Shown here one piece after another: positions 8,022 through 16,593 of a stretch of 40,822 bases of DNA. The DNA lies in contig JADYYK010000278.1 in NCBI GenBank assembly GCA_020853705.1, positions 1 to 40,822 on the forward strand, read 5' to 3'. Position 1 is the stretch's first letter. Each line of letters opens with the position of its first letter. A program made the translations under genes and the position numbers. Under the pieces are notes generated by a model. The model saw nothing but the letters and a program-made list of their open reading frames with translations. It was not told the DNA's origin and made no database searches. This stretch comes from Deltaproteobacteria bacterium (GTDB lineage: Bacteria; Myxococcota_A; Polyangia; Haliangiales; JADYYK01).

Positions 8022-8687
8022 TCAGGCCGGGTCGCCGGCCAGCGCCGCGAGCAGCGTGGTCAGGGCGGCGGGCAGCGCGGCGGCCAGGTCGAGCGCGCGG
8101 TCGTCGGCGGGGTGGCGCAGGCGCAGCCGCGAGGCGTGCAGGCACAGGCGCGGCGCGGGCGGGCCGACATAGCGCCGATCGCCGAGGATGGCGTGGCCGA
8201 GGGCGGCGGCGTGCACGCGGATCTGGTGCTTGCGGCCGGTCTCCAGGCGGACCTCGACCAGGGTGGCGCGCGCGCCGAGCCCGCGCACGACCGTGAAGTG
8301 GCTGCGCGCGGGCTGCGCGTCGGGGGGCGGTCTGCGCCGCAGCGCGGCCCGGCCCTGCGAGCGCTCGCTGATGGGGCGGTCGACCACGTGGACCCCGGGC
8401 GCCAGGCGGCCGGCCAGGATGGCGGTGTAGTCACGCTCGAGGCTGTGCTGCTCGAGCTGGCGCTGCAGCGGGGCGTTGGCCTCGGGGCGCTTGCTCAGCA
8501 GCAGCAGGCCGGAGGCTTCGCGATCGAGGCGGTGCAGCAGGCCGACGTAGGGGCGGCCGACGCGCGCCAGCGTGAGCAGGTCGGGGCCCGGGCTGCCCTG
8601 CGCGGCGTGCGCCGCCAGGCCCGACGGCTTGTCGACCACCAGCAGCCAGTCGTCCTCGAACACGACCGCGAGGGCGTCGCGGTCCAT
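8022..8687 (-). CDS. RluA-family RNA pseudouridine synthase
   Basis: A 221-residue RluA/RsuA-superfamily pseudouridine synthase, converting uridine to pseudouridine in rRNA or tRNA. It has LLVVDKPSGLAAHA near the N-terminus, the catalytic motif HRLDREASGLLLL with Asp55, and GRKHQIRVHAAALGHAILGD (about 150-169), which contacts RNA in relatives. It lacks the N-terminal S4 domain, like RluA, TruC and the short branch. Exact target base is not readable. It is convergent with the CBS gene (three bases between stops) and starts five bases after the end of the upstream lipoprotein gene, so co-transcription with that gene is likely. Confidence 0.9.
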   Translation of the reverse strand: MDRDALAVVFEDDWLLVVDKPSGLAAHAAQGSPGPDLLTLARVGRPYVGLLHRLDREASGLLLLSKRPEANAPLQRQLEQHSLERDYTAILAGRLAPGVHVVDRPISERSQGRAALRRRPPPDAQPARSHFTVVRGLGARATLVEVRLETGRKHQIRVHAAALGHAILGDRRYVGPPAPRLCLHASRLRLRHPADDRALDLAAALPAALTTLLAALAGDPA

Positions 8688-8692
8688 GGCCG

Positions 8693-9946
8693 CTACTTCT
8701 TGGCCTGCAGCAGCGCAGGCTTGCCGCCCTGCAGGTTCTTGACGGTGACCGCGCTGGCCCTGGGCAGCGAGACTCCCGCGCCGGTGATGTTCTCGAAGGT
8801 GATGGCGTCGAGCGTGCCGGCGGCGGCGCCGCGGACCTGGACGGCGCCCTCGCTGGCCGACGACTCGGCGAAGCTGATGATGACGTGCTGCAGCTCCACG
8901 GCGCGCGCGCCGTCGTACAGGCGCACGCCGGTCCAGCCGCCCGGCTTCTGGTCGGCGGCGCCCAGGCGCACCGGCTTCTCGGCGGTGCCCAGGATGCGCA
9001 GCGTGCCGAGCTCGCCATAGCCGACCGCCAGCTCGGCGCCGGGCACGCTCTCGAGCAGCGTGCCGGCGGGGATGGTCAGCACCGGAGGGGCCTGCTCGGG
9101 CAGGATGCGCTCGACGCCGACGTCACCGAGCAGCAGGTAGTGGCCGGCGCTCAGGGTGGCGTCGCGGTGGGCGTTGCCGTCGCCGACCGCGATCGGGGTG
9201 GCGTCGCCGTGGCGATTTTCGCCCAGCCAGGGCAGCACGTCGCCGGTGACGCGCATGGCGCCGCCCGACAGGCGCTCGAAGCTGCAGCCCTGGATGGGGG
9301 CGCTGAGGCGCTGCTCGCCGCCGACGCGCAGGCCGAAGCCCTTGCCGTCGCGGAAGCTGGAGTCCTGCACCGTGGCGGCCTCGCCATCGATGCTCAGGCT
9401 GGCGCCGTCGTCACGACCGGCGAACTCGAACACGACGTGCGTGAGCTGCGACCCGCTGTTGCTGGCGCCGAGCACGACGCCCTGCCAGGCGCCGGGCTGC
9501 TTGTCCGCGCTGGTGAAGGTGATGGGCTGGTCGGCGGTGCCGCTGGCGAGCAGGCTCCCGGCGGCAGCGTCACCGACGGTCAGGCGTGCGTCCTTGCCGG
9601 CGGTGACGGTGACGCCGGGCTCGATGGTCAGCTTGCCGTCGACCACGACGTCGCCCTCCAGCGCGACGGCGCCACAGGCGGCCCGCAGGGTGACGTCGCC
9701 CACGGCGCTGACCAGCCTGGTGATACATCCGCCCGCGCCCCCGCCCCCGCCAGCACCGGTGCCGCTGCCCGCCCCGCCGCCGCCGCCCGCCCCGCCGCCG
9801 CTGCCCGCCCCGCCGCCGCTGCCCGCCCCGCCGGCTGCCCCGCCCTTTTCCTGCTTCTTCTTGCAGCCCGCACCCACGACGCTCAGCGTCACGACTGCGC
9901 TCACCGCCACGGCCACTGCCACTCGCGCGACTCGCATGAACCGCAT
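8693..9946 (-). CDS. Lipoprotein with Gly/Ser linker and beta-helix
   Basis: A 417-residue lipoprotein. ATG 9946 (MRFMRVARVAVAVAVSAV) gives a good type II signal ending VVGAGC, with Cys28 followed by KKKQEK; an in-frame ATG at 9937 is also possible. Frames extending upstream of 9946 add only non-signal sequence. A Gly/Ser/Ala linker encoded by an 18-base tandem repeat follows (about residues 35-70). The rest is a repetitive right-handed beta-helix: TIEPGVTVTAG, TFTSADKQPGAWQGVVLG, QLTHVVFEFAG and a second set LTIPAGTLLES, LGAADQKPGGWTGVRL, ELQHVIISFAE. These two sets look like an internal duplication. Probably surface-exposed; function unknown. Confidence 0.75.
   Translation of the reverse strand: MRFMRVARVAVAVAVSAVVTLSVVGAGCKKKQEKGGAAGGAGSGGGAGSGGGAGGGGGAGSGTGAGGGGGAGGCITRLVSAVGDVTLRAACGAVALEGDVVVDGKLTIEPGVTVTAGKDARLTVGDAAAGSLLASGTADQPITFTSADKQPGAWQGVVLGASNSGSQLTHVVFEFAGRDDGASLSIDGEAATVQDSSFRDGKGFGLRVGGEQRLSAPIQGCSFERLSGGAMRVTGDVLPWLGENRHGDATPIAVGDGNAHRDATLSAGHYLLLGDVGVERILPEQAPPVLTIPAGTLLESVPGAELAVGYGELGTLRILGTAEKPVRLGAADQKPGGWTGVRLYDGARAVELQHVIISFAESSASEGAVQVRGAAAGTLDAITFENITGAGVSLPRASAVTVKNLQGGKPALLQAKK
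9765..9836 (-). repeat. 18-bp tandem repeat encoding Gly/Ser linker
   Basis: The unit CTGCCCGCCCCGCCGCCG recurs about four times in a row (9765-9782, 9783-9800 with one change, 9801-9818, 9819-9836 imperfect). On the coding strand it gives Gly-Gly-Gly-Ala-Gly-Ser-like units between the lipidated Cys and the beta-helix. Such linkers can vary in length without changing frame. Confidence 0.8.
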
Positions 9947-9980
9947 AGTCGCCCAGCTGCCCACCCGGCGCGCCGCAAAT

Positions 9981-9994
9981 CTTGCACTGGCAAG
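9981..9994. promoter_or_regulatory. Inverted repeat in divergent promoter gap
   Basis: CTTGC-ACTG-GCAAG is a perfect 5-bp inverted repeat in the 79-base gap between the beta-helix lipoprotein (start 9946) and the divergent outer-membrane-type protein (start 10026). A dyad in this position could be an operator for both genes. It is short, so chance is possible. Confidence 0.35.
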
Positions 9995-10025
9995 CTGAGG
10001 CGGATTCGACGAGACTGTTGGTTCG

Positions 10026-10595
10026 ATGTCTGATCGGTGCTCGCGCTCACGCTGGTGGATTTTCGTCGTCGTCGCCTGCGTCAGCACCGTCGTCATCGAC
10101 GGCAGCTCCGCACCAGACGCGCTGGCTGACCCGACCAGTCCGATGGTCACGCGTTCGCCCTCCCTGGCCGGGCGCGGCAACGCGCGGCAGGCGCGCCCCC
10201 ACGCGGTCTACGCCGAGCTGCTCGGCAAGGGCGGCCTGTGGGGGCTGGGTTACGACTTCCAGCTGCTGCGTCATGTCGCCATCGGCGGCGTCGCGTCGAC
10301 GTACACCGTGGGCTCGCGCGAGCAGGTCTTCACCCTGAGTCCCTACCTGACCGGCTACCTGGCCGGCGCGGCGCGGCACCGCTGGTTCATGCAGCTCGGC
10401 CCGCAGATCATCCACCTGCGCCGGCCGTCCCCGGTTCCCGAGTGGCCGGGCACCAGCTCGACGGGTCTGGGCGGTGAGCTGTCGACTGGCTACGAGTTCC
10501 GCGGCAGCGCGCTGTTTCGTGTCTTCGTGATGGGCGCCGTCGGCAAGGGCGGCGCCGCCCCCTGGCTGGGCATGAGCCTGGGGTTCACGCTGTGA
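10026..10595 (+). CDS. Small secreted, outer-membrane-type beta protein
   Basis: A 189-residue protein with an N-terminal signal peptide (basic MSDRCSRSR, hydrophobic core WWIFVVVACVSTVV, likely cleavage after DALA near residue 35). The mature part alternates aromatic and glycine-rich strands (HAVYAELLGKGGLWGLGYDF, FTLSPYLTGYLAG, WLGMSLGFTL at the C-terminus), which suggests a small beta-barrel or lipocalin-like envelope protein. No named family is recognised. Its stop overlaps the GTG start of the next gene (GTGA), so it is translationally coupled to a secreted EEP-family lipoprotein. Confidence 0.65.
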   Translation: MSDRCSRSRWWIFVVVACVSTVVIDGSSAPDALADPTSPMVTRSPSLAGRGNARQARPHAVYAELLGKGGLWGLGYDFQLLRHVAIGGVASTYTVGSREQVFTLSPYLTGYLAGAARHRWFMQLGPQIIHLRRPSPVPEWPGTSSTGLGGELSTGYEFRGSALFRVFVMGAVGKGGAAPWLGMSLGFTL

Positions 10596-11509
10596 TCACG
10601 CGTCACGCCCTGGTCTGCGCCGGCGGCCTCGCGCTCGGCCTGCTGGCGGGCTGCACCTCCGAGGAGCTCGGGCAGACCCAGCCCTGGACCTCGGCCGCCG
10701 ACATCACCGGCCCGCTGTCGCCCGAAACCGCGCCGGTCCCCGGCGAGGTCGCCTTCACCGCGCCGATGCGCCTGCGCGTGGTGACCTACAACGTGCACAA
10801 GGGCGAGGACGTCGCCGGGCTGGCCAGCGCCATCCTGGGCAACCCCAACCTGGCGACCGCCGACATCTTCCTGCTGCAGGAGATCGAGCACCACCCGGGC
10901 GAAGGCGGCTGTCGCGCCGCGCGCCTGGCCGCGCTGCTGGGCATGGGTCACGTCTATGCGCCCGAGCGGCTGCAGGGCGACGGCACCCACGGCACCGCCA
11001 TCCTCAGCCGCTACCCGCTGGAGAACCCGCGCGTGATGGCGCTGCCGCAGGCCGATCTGGTCGGCAGCGGGACCCGACGCATCGCGCTGTATGCCGAGGC
11101 CGTGGTCGGCGCGGTGCGGCTGCACCTGGTCGATGTGCACCTCGACACCCGCCTCAACGCGACCGATCGCATCCTGCAGCTGCGTCCGGCCGTGCTCGAC
11201 ACGCCGTGGCCAACCGTGGTCGCGGGGGATCTCAACACCAACCCGTACCTGTGGGCCGACAGCTTCATCCCCCAGCTGGCGGTCGGCAGCGTGGCCGACT
11301 CGGATCAGGCGCCGGTGCTCGACGACTACATGCGCCACATCGACTTCACCACCCCGACCGCGCGGCTCGGCGCGACCTGGAGCGGCGTCGTCGATGCCCG
11401 CCTCGATGCCATCTTCACGCGCGGCGTGACCGCCGTCCCCGGCGCCGTCGAGCGCGGCGTCACCATGTCGGATCACTGGCCGGTCTGGGTCGACATCGTA
11501 CTGCCCTGA
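10592..11509 (+). CDS. Endonuclease/exonuclease/phosphatase-family lipoprotein
   Basis: A 305-residue lipoprotein (MITRHALVCAGG..., lipobox LLAGC, Cys21) carrying an EEP domain, the metal-dependent phosphodiesterase fold of DNase I, exonuclease III and sphingomyelinase. Motifs in order: VVTYNVHKGED (about 64-74), FLLQEIEHH with the metal-binding Glu, HGTAILSRYPL, LVDVHLDT, VVAGDLNTNP and the C-terminal SDHWPVWVDI. All catalytic positions appear intact. Substrate may be nucleic acid, phosphoinositide or sphingolipid. GTG start overlaps the preceding stop. Its last 37 bases overlap the tail of the convergent DUF2279 gene. Confidence 0.87.
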   Translation: MITRHALVCAGGLALGLLAGCTSEELGQTQPWTSAADITGPLSPETAPVPGEVAFTAPMRLRVVTYNVHKGEDVAGLASAILGNPNLATADIFLLQEIEHHPGEGGCRAARLAALLGMGHVYAPERLQGDGTHGTAILSRYPLENPRVMALPQADLVGSGTRRIALYAEAVVGAVRLHLVDVHLDTRLNATDRILQLRPAVLDTPWPTVVAGDLNTNPYLWADSFIPQLAVGSVADSDQAPVLDDYMRHIDFTTPTARLGATWSGVVDARLDAIFTRGVTAVPGAVERGVTMSDHWPVWVDIVLP

Positions 11510-12393
11510 AATGGATCGGCGGCCCACGGGCGCAGCACCGTCAGCGGCGGCGCATAGAGCTTCTGTACCAGGCGGCTGACCGAGCGCGCCGGCTGGTTCG
11601 AGCCGAAGACCAGGCGCTCCATGTTGAGTGACAGGCCGAGGAACAGGTTCTGGCGCGGCTGGTCGCGCTCGGGCAGGTAGCCGATGGCCTCGTAGCCGAT
11701 GCTGACGTCGAGCGCGCGCATCCAGCCCAGGCTGCGCGCGGACTTCACGCCGGGCAGCTCGGCCAGGTGGTAGGACAGCAGCACGGTCTGGCCGCTGTAG
11801 TCCTCGGGCGAGTTGAACGGGCCATCCTCGACGGCGTGATTGATGAAGGCCTGAGACGGGAAGTACTGCATGCGCAGCGACAGCGAGCGATCCAGCGTCG
11901 GCGAGCGCTCCATCACGTTGGCCAGCAGGATGCCGATGCCGTTGGCGTACATGTCATTCACCGAGAAGCCGTAGCCGTGGTAGCCGTCCTGGATCTCCGA
12001 CAGCGTGAAAAAGCCCGCAGAAAGCGCGGTGGACACCCACAGGCTGGCGCGGGCGTCCCAGCCGCCACCGCGCAGGATCTGCGTGGCGCCTCGGACCAGC
12101 GCATAATTTCCCCACAGGTGGCCCAGCTTGTCGGCGCCGCCGGCGTAGGTGTCCTTTCCGAACCATCCCTCGTCGCGCCACTGGAAGGTCGGTGACACTT
12201 CCTTGCCGAAATACCAGGCCATCGCGGTGTAACCGTAGAGCCCCGCGTACAAACCCGCGACCGCAATGGCCGAGCGCTCGCGCCCAGTGCGCTCGGCCTC
12301 CGAGGCACCTTGCCCCAGGACCGGCGTGCTGGCCGCAACCGGTGCGGCCAGGGCGGCCACGACACTCAGTGCAATCAGCTTGGAGTAACGCAT
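11473..12393 (-). CDS. DUF2279 / YfiM-like envelope protein
   Basis: A 306-residue protein with a Sec signal peptide (MRYSKLIALSVVAALAAPVAAS). ATG 12393 is chosen over the GTG two codons upstream. The core matches DUF2279 (predicted periplasmic proteins such as YfiM): WRDEGWFGKDTYAGGADKLG, HLWGNYALVRG (about 95-105), SEIQDGYHGYGFSVNDMYAN, LANVMERSPTLDR. These proteins are thought to sit at the inner face of the outer membrane, but their role is unknown. The 3' end overlaps the convergent EEP gene by 37 bases, leaving no room for a terminator between them. Confidence 0.8.
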   Translation of the reverse strand: MRYSKLIALSVVAALAAPVAASTPVLGQGASEAERTGRERSAIAVAGLYAGLYGYTAMAWYFGKEVSPTFQWRDEGWFGKDTYAGGADKLGHLWGNYALVRGATQILRGGGWDARASLWVSTALSAGFFTLSEIQDGYHGYGFSVNDMYANGIGILLANVMERSPTLDRSLSLRMQYFPSQAFINHAVEDGPFNSPEDYSGQTVLLSYHLAELPGVKSARSLGWMRALDVSIGYEAIGYLPERDQPRQNLFLGLSLNMERLVFGSNQPARSVSRLVQKLYAPPLTVLRPWAADPFQGSTMSTQTGQ

Positions 12394-12436
12394 GCCCACT
12401 GTGATTGCATCAGCGGGGCCAGGGTGACAGCAGTGT

Positions 12437-12462
12437 GATCCAGCGCAACCAGTGCGCTGATC
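12437..12462. promoter_or_regulatory. Inverted repeat in divergent promoter region
   Basis: GATCCAGCGCA (12437-12447) and TGCGCTGATC (12453-12462) are inverted copies with one bulged C and a five-base spacer. The dyad lies in the gap between the DUF2279 gene (start 12393) and the ABC export operon (start 12506). Its size and position fit a transcription factor operator that serves one or both promoters. Confidence 0.5.
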
Positions 12463-12505
12463 TCGACATCCCAGTAATCATCACCACCTTCTGTGATCGG
12501 AGCGC

Positions 12506-13702
12506 ATGCGCAAGCGATGGCTGATCCTGGGTCTGCTGGTGGTGGCAGCAGCCGCGCTGGTGCTCTGGCGCGTCCTGCGTCCGCTGGTCGTCGACTCGGC
12601 GCTGGTGCAGCGCGGCAGCGCGATCGACGCGGTGTACGCCAGCGGCACCGTGGAGGCGGCCGAGCGGGTCGACGTCAAGGCCCGCATCGCGGGGCCGGTC
12701 GCGGAGCTGCTGGTGCGCGAGGGCGACGCCGTGCAGGCGGGCCAGCTGCTGGCGCGCATCGACGCGCCGACCCTGGCCATCGACGTCACGCGCGGCCAGG
12801 GTGATCTGGCCGCGGCCCGCGAGCGCGCCTCGGCGGCGCCCCAGGTGGCCGCGCTGGAGGCGCAGATCACCGCGCTGCAGAGCCAGCTCGGCCAGGCGCG
12901 CCTGACCCTGGAGCGGCTACGGCGGCTGGCCGCGGCGGGGGCGGCGACGCCGGCCGAGGTCGACAGCGCGAGCTCTCAGCTGGAGGTGCTGGAGGCGCAG
13001 ATCGCGGCGGCGCGCGCCCAGCAGCGCGACGCCCGCATCCTGCTGCGCGCCGAGGCCACCCGGCAGCAGACCGGCCTCGAGTCCCTGCGCGCGCGCGCCA
13101 GCGACACCGAGGTGCTGGCGCCGATGAGCGGCGTGGTGCTGTCGCGCAACGTCGAGCCTGGCGAGGTGGTCGGCGTCAACCACGACCTGCTGCGGCTGGG
13201 CGACGTGCGCAAGCTGCACATCGAGTCGCTGGTCGACGAGGCCGACATCGGCCGCGTCCGCGTGGGCACGCCGTGCGCGGTGCGGCTGTACGCCTTCGAC
13301 GCGCAGCGCTTTCGCGGCCAGGTGGTGCGGGTCTTCCCCGATGCCGACCGGGAGCGCAAGGCGTTCAGGGTCGACGTCGAGCTGGCCGAGCCGCCGGCCG
13401 GGCTGCGCCCCGGCATGACCGCGGAGGTCAACGTGGTGACGCGGCAGCGCGATGACGTGCTGCTGGTGCCAGCCGATGCGGTGGCGCCGGATCCGGCGGC
13501 GCCACGGGATCCCGCGCGCGGGCTGGTCTGGGTCGTCGAGCACGGCCGGGCGCGTCGGCGCGCGGTGACGGTCGGCATTCGTGATCTGCTGCGGGTCGAG
13601 GTGGCGGGTGTCGCCGAGGGCGCCGAGGTCGTGCTGGGGGCGCCCGCCAAGTTGAAGGACGGCGGGCGCGTGCGCACGCACCGGGTCAGCGGGAGCCCCT
13701 GA
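12506..13702 (+). CDS. Periplasmic adaptor (HlyD/MacA type) of ABC exporter
   Basis: A 398-residue membrane-fusion protein. An N-terminal membrane anchor (WLILGLLVVAAAALVLW) is followed by the first half of the biotinyl/lipoyl domain (VDVKARIAGPVAELLVREGDAVQAGQLLARID), a coiled-coil hairpin rich in Ala/Gln/Leu (about residues 95-205), the second lipoyl half (TEVLAPMSGVVLSRNVEPGEVV) and beta-barrel and membrane-proximal domains. Such adaptors link an inner-membrane transporter to an outer-membrane channel. Its TGA overlaps the ATG of the permease. No TolC-like gene lies nearby, so the channel must be encoded elsewhere. Confidence 0.92.
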   Translation: MRKRWLILGLLVVAAAALVLWRVLRPLVVDSALVQRGSAIDAVYASGTVEAAERVDVKARIAGPVAELLVREGDAVQAGQLLARIDAPTLAIDVTRGQGDLAAARERASAAPQVAALEAQITALQSQLGQARLTLERLRRLAAAGAATPAEVDSASSQLEVLEAQIAAARAQQRDARILLRAEATRQQTGLESLRARASDTEVLAPMSGVVLSRNVEPGEVVGVNHDLLRLGDVRKLHIESLVDEADIGRVRVGTPCAVRLYAFDAQRFRGQVVRVFPDADRERKAFRVDVELAEPPAGLRPGMTAEVNVVTRQRDDVLLVPADAVAPDPAAPRDPARGLVWVVEHGRARRRAVTVGIRDLLRVEVAGVAEGAEVVLGAPAKLKDGGRVRTHRVSGSP

Positions 13703-14976
13703 TGGGCCGCCTGCTCGAGCGGCTGCGCCTGGTCGGCTTCCTGGCCTTCCGACAGCTGTGGGACCGCAAGCTGCTCAACGGCATCGCGGTCTCGGGCGTC
13801 GCGCTCGGCGTGCTGGTGCTGATCGCGATGAACGGGATCATGCAGGGCTTCCAGGTCCGCTTCAAGACGGAGATCCTGAAGATCTCGCCGCACGTGCAGC
13901 TGTTCGCCAAGGAGGTCGAGGATCGCGGAGCGCTGCTGGCGGGCTGGACGCCGGGCCCCCAGGTCGCCGGCGTGCGCCACGAGCTGCCCGACGAGCGCAC
14001 CACGCGCATCAAGCGGCCGTGGGATCTGGTCAGCGAGCTCGAGCGCATGCCCGAGGTGGTGGCGGCGTGCGGCAACCTCCGAGGTCAGGCCATCGTGTCG
14101 ATCGGCGCCAAGGATCTGGCGGTCGACATGCGCGGCGTGCTGCCCATGCAGCAGGAGCGCTGCACACCGGTGTCGCGCTTCGTGGTGGCGGGCGACTGGC
14201 GCGCGCTGCCGGGGCGGGCGGTCGGCGTGGCGCTGGGCATCGGGGTCGCCGACACGCTGGGCGTCCACGTCGGGGATCGGCTGCGCATCGTCGCGCCGGG
14301 CGGACGGCCGATGGATCTGGAGGTCGTCGCCATCTACGACTCGGGCATCCCGTCGGTCGACAAGACCCGGATCTACGTCAACCTGACGCTGGCGCAGGCG
14401 GTGCTGCGCAAGCCGGACGTGGTCGGTCAGCTGGAGCTGCGACTGCGTGATCCGGGCGCGGCCTTCGCGGTGGCGGCGCGCGTCGAGCGCATGACCGGCT
14501 ATGACGCCGAGAGCTGGCAGGAGACCCAGGCCAACTTCCTGTCGCTGTTCGACATGCAGAACATGATCGTCAACTTCGTCATCGGCGCCATCCTGGTGGT
14601 CGGCGGCTTCGGCATCCTGGCGGTACAGATCATGATCGTGCTGTCGAAGACCCGCGACATCGCGATCCTGCGCTCGATCGGCCTCAGACGCGGCGACATC
14701 CTGGCCACCTTCCTGCTCCAGGGGCTGGTCATCGCGCTGATCGGCGCCGGCGTCGGCGACCTCCTGGGCTGGCGACTGGTGAACTTCCTGAGCACGCTGG
14801 AGGTCAAGTCGGAGGGGCTGGTCAAGAGCTCGACGTTCCAGATCCACAAGGACTCGATGTACTACCTGTACGGCGTGCTGTTCGCGCTGCTGACGGGCGG
14901 CGTGGCCAGCCTGCTGCCGGCGCTGCGCGGCTCGCGGGTGGAGCCGGTCGATGTGCTGCGCGGGCAGGTCGGCTGA
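13702..14976 (+). CDS. ABC transporter permease (FtsX/LolC/MacB type)
   Basis: A 424-residue FtsX-type permease: one N-terminal helix (about residues 23-45, LLNGIAVSGVALGVLVLIAM), a large periplasmic domain (about 50-280), then three C-terminal helices (NMIVNFVIGAILVVGGFGIL, FLLQGLVIALIGAGVGDLLGW, YYLYGVLFALLTGGVASLLPA). The FtsX signature SKTRDIAILRSIGLRRGDI lies before the second-last pair and marks the ATPase coupling helix. The end, ALRGSRVEPVDVLRGQVG, is typical of LolC/LolE/MacB C-termini. It works with the adjacent adaptor and ATPase; likely cargo is a lipoprotein, lipid or peptide. Starts and ends with TGATG overlaps. Confidence 0.92.
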   Translation: MGRLLERLRLVGFLAFRQLWDRKLLNGIAVSGVALGVLVLIAMNGIMQGFQVRFKTEILKISPHVQLFAKEVEDRGALLAGWTPGPQVAGVRHELPDERTTRIKRPWDLVSELERMPEVVAACGNLRGQAIVSIGAKDLAVDMRGVLPMQQERCTPVSRFVVAGDWRALPGRAVGVALGIGVADTLGVHVGDRLRIVAPGGRPMDLEVVAIYDSGIPSVDKTRIYVNLTLAQAVLRKPDVVGQLELRLRDPGAAFAVAARVERMTGYDAESWQETQANFLSLFDMQNMIVNFVIGAILVVGGFGILAVQIMIVLSKTRDIAILRSIGLRRGDILATFLLQGLVIALIGAGVGDLLGWRLVNFLSTLEVKSEGLVKSSTFQIHKDSMYYLYGVLFALLTGGVASLLPALRGSRVEPVDVLRGQVG

Positions 14977-15740
14977 TGGGCGCGACGGGCAGCGCGGGCG
15001 CGGCGCCGGTGCTGGAGACGCGGGCGCTGGTGCGCAAGCTGGGAGCGCTCGATCAGGTCATCCTGCACGGGCTCGATCTGCGGGTCGCGCGCGGCGAGTT
15101 CGTGGCCCTGGTCGGGGCCAGCGGCTCGGGCAAGAGCACGCTGCTGTACCTGCTGGGGGCGCTCGACCGGCCCAGCAGCGGGCAGGTGCTGATCGACGGC
15201 GTGGACGCCAGCGCGCTCGACGACGGCGAGCGCGCGCGGCTGCGCAACGAGCGGCTGGGCTTCGTGTTCCAGTTCCACTTCCTGCTGCCCGAGTTCAGCG
15301 CGGCCGAGAACATCATGATCCCGCTGCTCAGGCGTGGGCTGTCGCAGCGCGAGGCGCGGCAGCGGGCGCAGGCGGCGCTGCAACGCCTGGGCATCGCGGA
15401 GCTGGCCGGGCGGCGCCCGGGCAAGATGTCGGGCGGTCAGCAGCAGCGGGTGTCGATCGCGCGCGCCATCGCGGGGCAGCCGGCCATCCTGCTGGCCGAC
15501 GAGCCGACCGGCAACCTCGACAGCGTCAACGGCGAGATCGTGATCGAGGAGTTCGAGAAGCTGTCGCGCGAGGGCATGACCATCGTGATGGTCACCCACA
15601 ACCCAGACTATGCGGCGCGGGCGTCGCGCCAGATCGTGCTCAAGGACGGCAGGATCGTCTCGGACGTGTCGGCCCCGACGGATGACGGAACCGCCGCGGG
15701 TGCGGGCGCACACGCGGCGGTCGGGACGCCGCCAGGCTGA
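14976..15740 (+). CDS. ABC transporter ATPase (LolD/MacB type)
   Basis: A 254-residue ATPase of the LolD/MacB/FtsE class that powers the preceding permease. Walker A GASGSGKST (residues 48-56), Q-loop FVFQFHFLLPEFSA (about 97-109), signature MSGGQQQR (151-158), Walker B ILLADEPTGNLD (171-182) and H-loop VTHN are all intact. The ATG overlaps the permease stop. A variable Gly/Ala-rich tail follows residue 235. The order adaptor-permease-ATPase is opposite to that of the second export operon at 34324-38566. Confidence 0.95.
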   Translation: MGATGSAGAAPVLETRALVRKLGALDQVILHGLDLRVARGEFVALVGASGSGKSTLLYLLGALDRPSSGQVLIDGVDASALDDGERARLRNERLGFVFQFHFLLPEFSAAENIMIPLLRRGLSQREARQRAQAALQRLGIAELAGRRPGKMSGGQQQRVSIARAIAGQPAILLADEPTGNLDSVNGEIVIEEFEKLSREGMTIVMVTHNPDYAARASRQIVLKDGRIVSDVSAPTDDGTAAGAGAHAAVGTPPG

Positions 15741-15755
15741 CAGCGCTGGGGGCGC

Positions 15756-16451
15756 TCAGGGCAAGAGGGTCGTCGGCGCGGTCTGCTCGATGCGCGGGAC
15801 GCGGATGACGTCGCTGGCGTTGAGGTCGAGGTCGAGGTCGCTGAGCTCCAGCATGCCGCCCCAGCTCCAGAACACGCCGGGCCGCGTGGCCGCGATGTGC
15901 AGGCCGACGTGGCTCGGGCCCATGGCCACGACCGAGATGTGCACCGGGATCTCGGTCAGGCGCTGCTGGGCCAGCTCATAGGGCTGCCCTTGCACCTGCA
16001 GCGACCAGTCGAGCAGCAGCGTGACGTCGCCGACGGCGTCGAGCGCGAGGCCGTCGTCGGACCACGCGGTGTGCAGCCGGATCGGCTGCTCGAGGCGGGC
16101 GCGCACATCGGTCAGGTGCAGCGGCACGCCGCCGGGATAGGCGATGACGTCGCCCAGCTCGAGCCTGACGGCGTTGAGGCCGAAGGTGCCCTGGGCGGTG
16201 ACGCCGACATCGACGCTGCCTTCGAGCACCGCGACTGCGGCGGTGCGCGGCAGGCTGTGGCCGTCGAGGTAGCGCCCGGTGACCAGCATGGTGCTGCCGG
16301 TCGGCGCCACCGCCAGGGTGCGACCGTCCTCGAGGCGCAGGGCCAGGGGACGCATCTCGGGCTGATCGACGATGTCGCTCTCGTCGGCGGTGCCACACGC
16401 CGGCAGTGAGGCGACGAGCAAGGTGGAGAGGGCGATGAGGATGTTGCGCAT
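15756..16451 (-). CDS. Hypothetical lipoprotein
   Basis: A 231-residue lipoprotein: MRNILIALSTLLVASLPAC, with Cys19 lipidated. ATG 16451 is preceded by GGAGG at a spacing of six, an excellent ribosome-binding site, so longer upstream frames are dismissed. The mature part looks all-beta (RTLAVAPTGSTMLVTGRYL, AVAVLEGSVDVGVTAQGTF, VIAYPGGVPLHLTDVRAR) without a recognised domain. It follows the hox-hyp operon on the same strand after a 169-base gap with its own signals, and is convergent with the ABC operon (15 bases between stops). Confidence 0.75.
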   Translation of the reverse strand: MRNILIALSTLLVASLPACGTADESDIVDQPEMRPLALRLEDGRTLAVAPTGSTMLVTGRYLDGHSLPRTAAVAVLEGSVDVGVTAQGTFGLNAVRLELGDVIAYPGGVPLHLTDVRARLEQPIRLHTAWSDDGLALDAVGDVTLLLDWSLQVQGQPYELAQQRLTEIPVHISVVAMGPSHVGLHIAATRPGVFWSWGGMLELSDLDLDLNASDVIRVPRIEQTAPTTLLP

Positions 16452-16593
16452 GGTCAACCTCCGCGTGGCTGCATGTCTTGACGCAGTGCATCGGCCATGC
16501 CTGACGCGCTGGTCACTGCATCCCGGGGGTTGCACGAGGCCATGTAGGTGAGACGCGCAGCGCTGGCTGGCTGAACGGGGCCGGCCGCAGCTT

